NCBI GenBank assembly: GCA_031308135.1
Contig: JAHLJT010003656.1
Location: 70,636,984 to 70,700,983, forward strand
Direction of reading: 5' to 3'
Origin: Acheta domesticus
Lineage: Eukaryota > Arthropoda > Insecta > Orthoptera > Gryllidae
DNA: 64,000 bases
Both the position numbers and the translations under genes were made by a program. Shown one piece after another: positions 11,640 through 21,841 of this stretch; within the stretch, counting starts at the first letter, position 1; every line of letters starts with the position of its first letter. The notes beneath the pieces were generated by a model. It did no database searches and had not been told where the DNA came from. It worked only from the letters and a program-made list of their open reading frames with translations.

Positions 11640-12350
11640 CTGCTTTTCGTTTCCATTGAAATCAGCTACTTTCATCCTAAAGGTACGAAAAAAACTGTTT
11701 TTTGTTCCATAATGTTATCAGTTTTCAATCTCTTACGGCTTCTAGAATTGCTTACTCCATCTTCGTAGTGGTCTTGCTAAGTTTCTTTTCTTTCCTTAAT
11801 GTACGATTTGTCCATTTTACTTTACAAGATTATACAATTTCATTTACGCTCACAATGTTTAATTCTTTTCTAATTTCTTCATTTTTAATGTAGTCAAAAA
11901 TTGTGTATCCAGCTATATTTCCGAAGAGTTTCATTTTTGTTAATTCAGTAATTGGATTAGTCTCATTTTATCTTTGGTTATTGATAAGCATTCACTTCCG
12001 TTTAGCAAAATGGGAAAGATCATTGCTTTATATAGTTTAATTATTATGTCTTTTCTAACTATATTTTTCAGTGTACAAGAAATTGTACCACAAAAATGTT
12101 TGTATTTAATTTTATTTCCAGGTCACTATTTTTGGGTTATTTTATTTTGTATCCCAGGTAATTGAGTGTTTAGTTTCTCTTCTATCATATTATTGTCAAG
12201 TACTATTTTCGTTCTTAGAGGTTGATAGCCTTTGAATGCCATAGTTTTTGTTTTTTCTATAGATATTGTCATATTGTTCTGTTTAGCTACAAAATTCAAC
12301 TTATATTTTGCTTCTCGGATACTATTCAAGTAAGTATATACTAAGTCTAA
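11640..12350 (-). pseudogene. Decayed non-LTR retrotransposon reverse transcriptase, C-terminal part
   Basis: On the minus strand the 12126-12329 frame contains NNMTISIEKTKTMAFKG and TKIVLDNN. This matches the segment after the catalytic YADD box in a family of insect endonuclease/reverse-transcriptase LINEs (MTIS..KTK.MAF.G). Across frameshifts toward lower coordinates further pieces follow in the right order: KHFCGTISCTLK, LYKAMIFPIL, GSECLSITKDKMR, then a GYTIFDYIKNEEIRKELNI stretch near 11900 and a basic C-terminal KWTNRTLRKEKKLSKT. The order and spacing are those of the thumb and C-terminal region of an ORF2 protein. The polymerase core is not visible, the frame is broken several times, and there is no clear poly-A tail. 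The clade (RTE-like or CR1-like) is not settled. Confidence 0.7.
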
Positions 12351-13768
12351 TATCCAAGTACGTAGTAAAGATAGTATTCAAGAAGCAATACAACAAATCT
12401 GAATAAATATTCTGAACTGGCTGCTTTGTCGTTTGAGTAGTTTCTTCCTATCAATTACAGGCGAATGTCTAAACAGTATCATACTATTTGAAGAATGAAG
12501 AGCCTAATGTTTGATAGCGAATTTGAGGCCTACAAGGCTCATTTTGGCCCCACAGTTGGCCTGAGAGATTATTTCAATACTCCCAACGGCCTGCGGGGGG
12601 GATAGGGTCTCTTTCAATATACTCATATGTACCGGCTGTGAAATCTCAGACCAGCTGAAGATATGGTTCAGGATTCATTTGAAAGCTTGGGAGTGCGTTG
12701 TATGTTGTGTTTTGTTTCATTTCCTCACAGAATGGACAGTCCTTGGAGGGTTTATTTACCTAATTTTAAACAACGGGCCGCACTTCTCTCGCCATGCCTT
12801 TCTCATCCTCTTGCATTTGATCCAAAAATAGTATAGATATCAGCTCAAGGTATAATTTAAGCCGTAGAAGGTGGAATATAATAATGGGACGATTCGTCTC
12901 AGTAGATCAGTATTTCTCCAATATTATCTGAAATTCGATGTGCGCGAGTGTGACCAGCTATTAAAAGTAATACACTCAACGAACTTCCAAATTTCATACT
13001 CTGCTGGCACAAATCGTGAAGAGGAGAGATAAAGGAATGTACACAGAAATGTGTTGTTAATATGTTGTTAAAAAGGGGTAAAAGATGAAAACTATTTGTT
13101 TCTCCGCTGAACAAATATTTATTGATAATTTCAGCGTATGCATGAACATTCAATTAGCTTTAAACTGCTTTTGAATTGAGTAATTGGGATGCTAATCTGC
13201 CTTCATCAAAGACTGATCTCGAAACGTTCTGCCGCCAACATCAACTTCAAACGCATTTCCAAGCTAATTGAGTGACTCACCAGGAACATTAACATACTGG
13301 TGTGTACTAGAACTTCGAAATGTTCGAAGGCATTCGAGGTCAATCGTTTCTGGAACTCTGGTCATGCTTAATGCGACAACTCTCAATACGCTGTATAGGT
13401 TATGCTATGTGTAACGCAAGCTGTCTCGCAAACGCATTTGCCTTGCACTCAAGGTATTCAAGTTCTGTTGTCCACTTCTCTTCTGAAGATTTTTATAAAT
13501 TTTCCTTATGGTTATAATCTGAATGATAAATTCTTATATAACAAATGATGGATAGCTCATGATTTGGATAATATTTCCTGTTTGCCTTTACTTTTTCATA
13601 GGAATACTATTGCCTACATAAATGACTAATGAGGCAACTAGTTGTGTTGGCAGATCATTTACAAAACTAGCGTTCTTTGTTGTTAGAGTTATGTGTATCT
13701 GTCAATCCTCTCTTTTAAATATCAAACCAATTTTAAGATTGCTAATTACATTTATCTTATTCAGTTTT
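12351..13768. other. Unannotated interval
   Basis: Nothing firmly supported. A GAAACGTTCTGCCGCC stretch near 13223 resembles the GAAACGTT ends of Penelope-type elements, but lacks the rest of the hammerhead-like core, so no element is called. Confidence 0.3.
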
Positions 13769-14093
13769 TTAATTTTTTTCATTCAAAATATTCAACAGTA
13801 TCTCCCCGTCCTTTCTAGCTACTATTAGAATCATACATTTCACGTGCCATACATCATACATTGTGGAAGACAGCGCTATTAGACACCAAGGTTGCACAGG
13901 TTGTTTTGCTGAAAACCTCTTCCAAATCTTTGAGTGTAGACTATTGGTTCTACAAGGACTTCTACTTGGAAGGCGGATAGTGATAACTGAGCAAGTTGAG
14001 GGTTCTAAAGAACAAAAGATTTCAGGTTGTGTAATCCCCATTTTTGTAAAGGGTAAGAATTACAGTTTATTGAGTTTCTCTTTGTGTGAGTGA
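13769..14093. other. Open on both strands, unidentified
   Basis: A 90-codon minus-strand frame (13769-14041) and a 76-codon plus-strand frame (13863-14093) overlap in DNA of ordinary composition, so neither is explained by low complexity. The minus frame reads CSVITIRLPSRSPCRTNSL and the plus frame HQGCTGCFAENLFQIFEC. I do not recognise either as a known family. Either could be an eroded transposon protein or exon. No splice sites were established. Confidence 0.2.
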
Positions 14094-14671
14094 TAAAGGC
14101 TGACTGTTTGTGACAGAGAAATACGAAATGCTAGCTAAATGTGACGAGACAACGCTTTAAATTGTTTTCAAAATATTTTCAAATGTTAATTGTACATGCA
14201 ATACTAATTCTAAATAAAAAACTTTATACAAAAATTTGTCTGGTTCTTTCTTTCTCGGACGTAGTAAACGAATTAAAATTAAATAATAAAAAAATGTGTG
14301 GTCGCAACTCTTCTTGCCGTGTGTTCTTTCGGGCTACGGTCAGTGCTAACCCCACAATACGATGCTGGAGAACCTAATCCAACGCTCCCAGAAGATTTGT
14401 TCTCAAGAGTACATTCTGTAAGTGAATGGCTTATTAAAGAAAATTTATTCATTTGTAAGCTCCTATTCTGCAATATACCGTTCCATTCTTATAGATTTAT
14501 ACTGAAATATAATTTTGTAGTGGAAATTATGGTACAAAATGGGATTATCCTTAGCATTATTGCATATGGAACACATAACAAAATTATCTTGTAACACAAT
14601 AATTATCCTGCAAGGTGGCAACGCTGACATGAAACTTTTCCCTCTCAGAGATACAAGCTTCGCACCGCATA
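14094..14671. other. Unannotated interval
   Basis: No recognised gene or element. Short open frames of 64-101 codons overlap on opposite strands without supporting features. Confidence 0.3.
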
Positions 14672-14679
14672 GTGTAAAG

Positions 14680-15160
14680 CAGTGGTCACCAAACGTGTGA
14701 AGCTTGTGAGCTACCATATCGCTTTCAATTCTACCCAGAAACCAGAAGACAGACATTTTTCTTGACATTTGTTTATTGTCTATAAACCTACATTTCCATT
14801 AAATATGAAACAAATATGAATACAATGGTATACAAGAAAAATACATTGTAATGGAATTGCACTTTACAAAAATATTGAAATACAGTTAGTAATAAATTAT
14901 AAGTGTGAGAAGATGTTTCATCTGACTTGTTAATGAGAAGAATGACTCTCTTTTTTGTCATAAAGTTCTTTTTTATGTTGAGAAAGTAAGTAGTGGCTGT
15001 CATTCGAATACAGTTGCCCAAATGTTCATCAGTGAATCTGTTTCTATACTTGCGTGTGCTCTGTAGTCCAGGTTAGCCAACCTTGAGCATGATTGCGATT
15101 TATCAAAAATTGCCCCGCAAGCTACTAGAAGCTCGTGATCGACGGTTTTGGCGATCACTG
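14680..15160. mobile_element. hAT-type element, 481 bp, with near-perfect 8-bp TSD
   Basis: The left terminus is CAGTGGTCACCAAACG. The right terminus, reverse-complemented, is CAGTGATCGCCAAAACCG, so the imperfect inverted repeats start with the hAT-like CAGTG. Homology of the arms continues inward (GAAGCTTGTGAGCTAC against a matching GAGCTTCTAGTAGC stretch). The flanks are GTGTAAAG (14672-14679) and GAGTAAAG (15161-15168), matching at 7 of 8 positions. The interior has broken open frames on the minus strand, but I cannot show that they are transposase. This family differs from hAT-1. Confidence 0.82.
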
Positions 15161-15168
15161 GAGTAAAG

Positions 15169-15540
15169 AGTTGATTCCGAGCAATAAAACCTACAGCGCC
15201 CTGTTTCATTCACAGCCTGGGTGCCGTCGGCTGTCTTTTTGGCATCACAACCTGCTTGTGACGTCGACCGAGCCCATGGCGGTGGGCCACATATTCGCGC
15301 GCGACAGCCGCTAGATCGCAGGAACAAAAAATGCAAAATACAAATTGTTGGAAAAAAAATCTTAGAATCATCTGGACGGATCCAAAAAACAAATTATTGG
15401 GTCCTCACCAGGAGACCGAGGTGCATCGAATGACACCTCATTTGTCTCGATTGGTAGACCGAAGGTGTTCTAACCGTGAGTGACGAATGGATACAAGTAG
15501 GGATACGGACGGAGGCAGGTTAATCGTATACAACCATTTC
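15169..15540. other. Unannotated interval
   Basis: A moderately GC-rich patch at 15200-15320 and ordinary sequence otherwise. No feature supported. Confidence 0.25.
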
Positions 15541-15544
15541 ATAA

Positions 15545-16320
15545 GTAATGCACAGTACTTTATATTTTCTCACAAGTTTATTTTTTATAAAAAATATCTT
15601 TACAATCTTTCTATGTATGCTCCGTTCTTCTCAATTACTGAGTCCTAACAACTGGCAAGCTTTAGAATTCCATCAAATACCCCTTCTTTGTTCAACAGAC
15701 GAAAGGTTCGGGTAATGGCTGCAGAATGCTCATCTAGGGATGAAAAACAACTTCTTCGCAGATTTTTTAAATTTTGGGAATAATTAAAAGTTTGGCGGAC
15801 TCATGTCAGGTTTGTAGTAAGCATGGAACACTTCCCAACCACATTCATGGAACTTTCTTGTTCCGACCTTGGTCGTGGGTGTAGGCGAGTGTTGTCGTGG
15901 AGAACGAGTGGCCCAGAGTGGTCGAGCAATTGAGATAGGATTTTGTGTATTTTCATTATCAGTCATTTGGCAATATTCGAAATGAAGACATTTTTGAAAT
16001 TTCAGTGGCTTCAGGAATGTCTTCACCTGTCGCACGGCGATGTTTTACAATAACATCTTTTACATGTTTCACACTTCGTTCATCTGTCGATGTTGTGTCT
16101 TCCCGGTCTTGCGTCGTCGTTTTCTCTCACACATTCTTCACGAAATTAACTAGCCTAACGAGAAACTTTGATACGGACCACTGTGAGCTCACCGCACACT
16201 TCACTGAAAGGTTTCTGAGTTTCATTCGGATTTTTTCCCCGTCAAGTTTCGATCTTAATATGCCATTTTTGATCCTCAATACTCACAGTACCCGACACCT
16301 GTGCAGGCTCCATTTCTAAG
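15545..16320 (-). pseudogene. Decayed mariner transposase with both HTH-side and catalytic-side remnants
   Basis: Read on the minus strand from 16320 down, a first segment carries STDERSVKHVKDVIVKHRRA followed by TGEDIPEATEIS. This matches the inter-HTH region of mariner transposases (a GRPSTS..E.V..V..IV..DRR..IREIA pattern). A second segment carries LHDNTRLHPRPR (the HDN.R.H motif around the second catalytic Asp), GWEVFHAYYKPDMSPPNF (the YSPDLAP motif of the third Asp) and LFPKFKKSAKKLFF. The order is that of a mariner protein, but the middle is shortened, the HPPYSPDLAP-type motif is mutated, and several stops and frameshifts intervene. Inactive. Flanking inverted repeats were not resolved. 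Confidence 0.75.
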
Positions 16321-18865
16321 ACCCGTTATTAAATAGAGAAACAAGTTATATTGATGAATCCTAGACACATGCTTCTTCCTCAAACTTTGAACTATGACTC
16401 AACAATCATCATTACCGTTGCATTCTACAGACGGCGGTGTTGCCAAACTGTGCATTATTTATGAAATCACCTTCACATATAAGGATAGTCGTATGCGAAC
16501 CGTCACATCCGTCCCTCTCCCCTTCCCACGCAATGATAATGGATGCCATGTCGCTCATTGCCCCTACTCATTTATTCTCTCTATCCCTACCGCCCATGAC
16601 CCCCATTCACTTAGTCATTAATCCTGAATAAACCCATCTTCCTACGGGAGAAAACTATCCTCAGCGATAGGTCATACAGTTTGCCCCTCAGGCGAGTTAG
16701 CTTACTTACGAGGACATTAACGAGGTCATTTGCAAATATGCCATTTGTCAAGTTGTTGAATCCTCTACATGTCGATATAAAATTGCAAACAGAAAATTGC
16801 CTTGTTCGAAAAAATATGATTTGTCTACATTCGTCACAGCAATGATCGATAATGATTCATGAAATTAAGTAACTGAGAGCGCATTTTCAGTCGCGCTGTC
16901 ATACATGAGGGTTTTATCATAAAACTTTATTTTCCAGTATGTCATCTGGGTCCTTAGCTAAGTTGTGCATTCAATTTGAGGTTATTTAACGGTTTAAAAG
17001 TATAAAATTTGTTTTTTTAAAAGCAAGAAAGGAAGTGAATGTATATAATAACTCTTCTAAGAAATCGATTTGAGTACAACAAAAATATCTCTTTAAAATA
17101 TGACACATAATTAAGTTCAAAATAGAACCATGTGCGCGGCAAAGAATCGTAGAGTCTAGAATCCAGAATGAGGCTAGTGTAAGCAGAGGGTGTTTCTTCT
17201 CAATGGAAAGTTTTGGTCGTAAATTCCGAAACATACCAATATCACATTTGAACATGTAATAGCAGCAGATAAAATATATTTTGGTGACTATGTTTGCATG
17301 TTGTATCAACAGATACATTGGATGTTCTATTTTCAAACATCGTGAAACTATTGAGAGACAGTTGACAGGAAATAATAGTTCCCATTATTGTTACCTGCTA
17401 AAAAACGTGTTTCAGTATACACCAGAACTTATATGAAATTCGCCCTGTTTTTGTTGTGTTACGGTTGTAGCATTTTGACTAAAAACTTCTTCCATTTAAA
17501 TCTTGGTGTATATTTTTATATTAATAATACCTGTAAATCACTGAAACCTAAAGGAACATTTCAACAATTTAAATATTTACCTATAAATATTACATTAAAC
17601 ATAACAACGAATGTTACACAGCTTTGTCATCTTTATTGAATGAAAAAGCTTCTAAATAGTCGTAAAAATAATGTTACACATATAAACATGTAATGATATA
17701 CATATAATGATACACATATAAAAACATTAATATTATTTGAATTTTGTACTGTCACAGAGTATCGGCAATACCTACCTTACAGCAATCGATTGCAGGAAAA
17801 CATTCCCCGTCGTCTTTCATCGGTTAGGAAGTAAAGTTGGTCATCACGTGTTGCAGTTACCTGTGTTCCAAAGTATCTCAAAGAACCATCTGAGTTTCAT
17901 TAAAATAAATTCATTACCCAAGAATGCCTCAGTTTGCTAAGAGAGACCATCTTATCATTCGGTAACTCGTACTGGGAGATGAGCAAAAAGAAATTATTGT
18001 TTAGACAAATCGGTACGTCTTGGACGGCAAACTGCTTCGACTGTACACAGCTGTACAAAACGGAATGTTATAAAGAAACCACATGGAACATTAAACAATA
18101 AAAATAAAAATAGAAAAATACAACAATTTTAACTTAAGTAATCATTAGGCAACTGTTTGAAGCAAGGTGGTGGATTTGTTTTTGTCTGTTAATTAATTAA
18201 TAAAATTTGAAGTATGAATCAAATGTGAAAAATTTGTTTACTTTTTATTTTCATTGTTGCTGAATGCACTGAATTATGTACCAGTTTTCATAACTTAGTT
18301 TTGTAATATTTTTTTAGAATCATTATAATTACTTATTATTGTCTGTATTGCCTTTACAAAGAAATAGATTTTTCCTTCCAAAATAATATCCCTTGTAGTT
18401 CCCGCGTGGGAAAGTCCCATGAGTTTCGATGCATTTCCTTTCAATATCTTATAAGAGTTTGAGTGGCGCTTAGGAAAATAACGGCAGATCCTAACCGACC
18501 TCACATTTTCAGTGAGAAGTACGACGGTAAACTTCTGCCAAATACCTATTGTGTGCTGAAATATAAAATGAATTGGGATATAATACAATCTTCAAATTCC
18601 ACGTTTAAACATTTGTCCGCAGTGAAAGTGAATGTGAACGAAAGCAGAAAAAGTCAATTTTTCTCAAAACGAACTTTGGTTGGGATCTGCCGTTATTATT
18701 CTGAATGCCTCGTTTTACTACAAATTTCTTCTCTCTCCGTTCATTCCCTTTGAGAATGGAAATAGAATATATATTTTTTGTGGAGTCAATTAACTTTGCT
18801 AGGTTCCTACCTGTGGATTTTGGTAATTAGCAGCTTTGCTCAATTTTTGTCCAATATGGGCGCGT
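16321..18865. other. 2.5 kb AT-rich interval without identified features
   Basis: No coding or mobile-element signal I can support. A small ATACATATAATGATACACAT repeat lies around 17690-17720. Open frames (up to 116 codons at 16986-17336 minus) match nothing I recognise. Confidence 0.35.
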
Positions 18866-18869
18866 CAAT

Positions 18870-19203
18870 TACGTCAAGTACGGTAATTGTGCCGTACGTG
18901 TAGTGCATGTTATATCTTGGAAGGTAGTGGTGTCTCCTGTTGAAATGTGAGATTCGGCGCCGGCCTATACGTCGGATTCCCCACTCAGGTATCATCCACC
19001 AGTAGGGCACCGCCCCAAGCGGGACGATCTCTAAGCTTTCGACTGGTATCTAGACATGAGTGATAGGGCACGTCTCTCTATGTGTCTATAAGCGAAGAAA
19101 ACGAGGATGAGGAAGGAAATGTTACGGGCGGTCCGTGACCCGTTTCTTAGTTTCTACTTCGGCCTGATATCGATCTCAGATACCAAGAGATACCTATCCC
19201 AAA
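18870..19203 (-). mobile_element. SINE-1 copy C, 3' part (interrupted)
   Basis: Shares GTGTAGTGCATG, GATTCGGCGCCGGCCTA, CTCTAAGCTTTCGACTGG, GGGCGGTCCGTGACCCG and AGATACC..GA..TACC blocks with copies A, B and D. The copy is broken at 19203 by the Penelope-like insertion and continues at 20018-20087 (CAGCCAGACGCTG, CTCTCCTCCAGCCAG, GCGGCTGAATTCC). After a second insertion it continues at 21029-21095 (GTATCAAACATTC, GGCTCGAACTCT), where the B-box region of its tRNA-like head lies. Reading across both insertions restores the SINE order seen in copy D. Confidence 0.8.
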
Positions 19204-19349
19204 AATGAATTCAATTTCTAAAATGAATTCATGAATTCAATGAATGAAAAAATAATTTCAAAAATGAACTTTTAAACAAATTTAAATTAAAACTGGTAAA
19301 TAGAATAATAAATCAATGCAATATAGTCCAAAATGTGAAAGATTTTAGA

Positions 19350-19690
19350 GTAAAATTAGATATAAATAATGTAATATATCAAATGAATTGTAATGATTGA
19401 AATAAATCTTATATTGGTCAAACTAAAAGAAAATTGAGTACCAGATTATTAGAACATAAAAGGAATATTAAAGATTTAGCATGTAAACAAAATTCATTAA
19501 CGCAACACAGAATTGAAACATCACATCATGTTGATTTTAATGATATAAAAATTTTAGCTCGTGAAAATTTGTCTTATCCTAGATTATATTAGAAACACTA
19601 TTCATCAAAACTTCTCCTAGCTTAAATACACAGGTAGAATCAAATCAATTTACAAAAGTATATGATGGTTTATTGAACTTGTTTTCTAAA
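19350..19690 (+). pseudogene. Penelope-like GIY-YIG endonuclease remnant
   Basis: The frame through 19389-19591 reads MNCND, a TGA stop, NKSYIGQTKRKLSTRLLEHK and onward to RIETSHHVDFNDIKILAREN. SYIGQTKR..STRLLEHKR is the GIY-YIG core as found in Penelope elements, where YIGQT, an Arg-rich turn and an EH motif follow a C-x2-C zinc-binding pair. The second cysteine of that pair is now the TGA at 19398-19400 (one base from TGT/TGC). A further stop at about 19590 and a frameshift follow, before the 3' part. The endonuclease would nick target DNA during retrotransposition; this copy is dead. Confidence in the family is high because motif order and spacing all agree. Confidence 0.85.
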
Positions 19691-19889
19691 CGTTAAGATA
19701 TTTCACTTATTATTTTTTTAAATTTTCTGTCTGTTTTTCCAATTTCTTTCATACTGTTTTGTAGTATGTCTTTAAATTTTCTAAAGATTTTAACAAGGTG
19801 CATTCTGTTGACTCGTGTATATATTAATTTTTTTTGTAATTCTTCTGTTTGGCACTTTTCCATTGTTTTTTTTATATATTATAATTATT

Positions 19890-19945
19890 TGTCACCTGAT
19901 GATGGAAACCAAATGTTTCCGAAACGTTGTGGAAAATTTGTATAT
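19890..19945 (+). ncRNA. Hammerhead-ribozyme-like motif in Penelope 3' end
   Basis: CTGATGA (19896-19902), an unpaired T, GGAAAC (19904-19909), loop CAAAT, GTTTCC (19915-19920), then GAAAC (19921-19925). The 6-bp stem is perfect and is bracketed by the two conserved hammerhead core strands CTGATGA and GAAA. Penelope-like elements are known to carry minimal type I hammerheads. A GTA at 19940-19942 could close a very short stem III, but I could not build a convincing stem I, and the extra T before stem II departs from the consensus. Candidate only; self-cleavage is not shown. Confidence 0.5.
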
Positions 19946-20087
19946 AAAGCTGTTTTTTTAAAGATTTCTGTCTTCTCAATAATGGACCAACTTATGATAT
20001 ATAATACCTATCCCAAACTCATAGCAGCCAGACGCTGTAACTCTCCTCCAGCCAGCGGCTGAATTCCACTTCGCTATGTAGCAAGTA

Positions 20088-21028
20088 CCGAGCAAAGTCG
20101 CAAAGTCGTTATGTCGGGAGGCCCGGGTTCGATCCCCGGGCTAGGCATCCAGACCGGGGCTTTTCCTGGTTTTCCTCGGTCATACAGGTGAATGCTGGGA
20201 TGGTTCCAAAAGGTCACGATCATCTCTCATTATCATATCACCTAGTAATTCTCAGGCTGGAATCCAAGTGCTTTGAATATCCTCTTAGGGTGATCACAAG
20301 ACCGCGGAAATTCATGCAATTGCTTATTTTTACTGATTGCGCATATCGAAAGGAAATGTTATACACTTTACCTATCACCAAAAATATAACAAATCTAGTA
20401 CGTTTTCATTTTGCATAATTACATATTTCTGAGATGTTTCTTTAACTGCTTATTTTAATGTAAGCTGTATATTTACGTGCGTATATTACAGGTTTTTGTG
20501 TAGAAGTGGGTCGAAGTCAGATGTTTTCGTGAATTTGTCTTTCAAAAGAAAAGTGAATTAAGCCCTGCCAATGCTATAATACCAACGTAATATTTCCGAT
20601 GTACGAGCATAATATTTCCGATGATGATAATATTGTTTTCCCTTGAATCGAATTACTTCCTGTAACTTTATTCGTGTGCACGAACTCAGTGAACTGGGCT
20701 GAACATCTTATTTCGGCATCTTATAACAATATTGATTCTCATACTTAATTTTTTTGTTTTTTAATGTTTGAAAATACATGTTTACTATACGCGTGTTGTA
20801 CTACGGTGTGAAATGAAGATTACCTATAAATACATGTTAACTATTGCTAACTCTCTTTTTGTTTAACGCATATTCTTAGTTTTAAGTGTATATATTGGCT
20901 ATTTTCAGTGCATATATTACCAATTTTAAGAGCATGATTTCATGCATATTTTCATCTTTTTAGTATATGAAGTTCCGAGATCTAGTGATCACCAAGGATC
21001 CCACGCGATCTACGTATTACTACTACTT
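20088..21028 (+). mobile_element. 941-bp insert with tRNA-type Pol III head, 14-bp TSD
   Basis: CTATGTAGCAAGTA is duplicated at 20074-20087 and 21029-21042, and SINE-1 copy C resumes after it. The insert starts with a tRNA-like segment whose TPsiC arm is intact: CCGGG, TTCGATC, CCCGG around 20123-20139, containing the B-box GGTTCGATCCC. It continues with GGGGCTTTTCCTGGTTTTCC and GTGAATGCTGGGATGGTTCC, and ends near 21025 with ATTACTACTACTT, a possible short simple-sequence tail. It is long for a SINE, so a composite or a SINE carrying unrelated sequence is possible. No open frame is supported. Confidence 0.65.
20126..20136 (+). promoter_or_regulatory. RNA polymerase III B-box
   Basis: GGTTCGATCCC matches the B-box consensus GGTTCGANYCC and sits in a perfectly paired 5-bp arm. 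The A-box expected 30-60 bases upstream is not clear, so this is a tRNA-derived SINE head rather than a tRNA gene. Confidence 0.65.
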
Positions 21029-21095
21029 CTATGTAGCAAGTATCAAACATTCATCAATGTTAGGGCTCGAACTCTCAGCAATGACCGTGCCGAGG
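21029..21095 (-). mobile_element. SINE-1 copy C, 5' head portion
   Basis: TGTAGCAAGTATCAAACATTC and TTAGGGCTCGAACTC align with GGTATCAAACATCC and GTCGGAACTCGAACCC of copy D. On the minus strand GAGTTCGAGCCC is a near-consensus B-box. The head runs directly into the 29-bp minisatellite. Confidence 0.65.
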
Positions 21096-21097
21096 CG

Positions 21098-21681
21098 GCG
21101 GCCGTGCTGCCACTGATCCGTCTCAGTCGGTGTGGCTGCCACTGATCCACCTCAGCCAGTGTGGCTGCCACTGATCCATCTCAGCCGGTGCGGCTGCCAC
21201 TGATCCACCTCAGCCGGTGTGGCTGCCACTGACCCATCTCAGCCGATGTGGCTGCCACTGATCTATCTCAGCCGGTGTGGCTGCCACTGATCCATTTCAG
21301 CCGGTGTGGTTGCCACTGATCCATCTCAGCCGGTGTGGCTGCCACTGATCCACCTCAGACGGTGTGGCTGCTACTGATTGATCTCAGCCGGTGTGGTTGC
21401 CACTGATTCACCTCAGCCAGTGTGGCTGCCACTGATCCATCTCAGCCGGTGCGGCTGCCACTGATCCACCTCAGCCGGTGTGGCTGCCACTGACCCATCT
21501 CAGCCGATGTGGCTGCCACTGATCTATCTCAGCCGGTGTGGCTGCCACTGATCCATTTCAGCCGGTGTGGTTGCCACTGATCCATCTCAGCCGGTGTGGC
21601 TGCCACTGATCCACCTCAGACGGTGTGGCTGCTACTGATTGATCTCAGCCGGTGTGGTTGCCACTGATCCATCTCAGCCGG
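21098..21681. repeat. 29-bp minisatellite with 261-bp higher-order repeat
   Basis: About 20 units of GGTGTGGCTGCCACTGATCC plus ATCTCAGCC, period 29. A distinctive unit with GGTGCGG occurs at 21187 and again at 21448, exactly 261 bases (9 units) apart. The variant units between them (GACCC, GATCTATC, CATTTCAG, TGGTTGCC, CAGACGG, GCTACTGATTG) recur in the same order, so a 9-unit block was duplicated as a whole. The array is interrupted at 21681 by the Jockey insertion and resumes at 26625. Confidence 0.95.
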
Positions 21682-21841
21682 TTTTTTTTTAATTTTTATT
21701 TTATTACTTGAATGAGTGATACATGGTTCAGTAATATTACTTTTTCACATGTAATTCGTCTGGCTTAACTTAACCTAACCTAAAAAACTATTTCTAATCT
21801 AACTACAAAATCGGCTAAGGATACTCATTGAGCACCTACGC

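Larger units (their letters stand above)
19204..20003 (+). mobile_element. 5'-truncated Penelope-like element inserted in SINE-1, 14-bp TSD
   Basis: ATACCTATCCCAAA stands on both sides (19190-19203 and 20004-20017) and the SINE continues across it, so 19204-20003 is an insertion of 800 bp with a target duplication. It carries a GIY-YIG endonuclease remnant followed by a 3' untranslated end with a hammerhead-like core. This is the organisation of canonical Penelope-like retroelements, which encode a reverse transcriptase followed by a GIY-YIG endonuclease. The reverse transcriptase part is absent through 5' truncation. Confidence 0.85.

Noticed and set aside
13190..13235. Third Penelope/hammerhead motif (CTGATCTCGAAACGTTC)
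   Set aside because: The GAAACGTT part is present, but the CTGATGA strand and a paired stem in the right position are not.
20088..20160. tRNA gene
   Set aside because: The TPsiC arm and B-box are excellent, but I could not form an acceptor stem, D arm or anticodon arm. It starts a duplicated-flank insertion, so it is a SINE-type head.
21098..21681. CRISPR array
   Set aside because: The 29-bp units are directly adjacent without unique spacers, and the context is eukaryotic transposons. It is a minisatellite.
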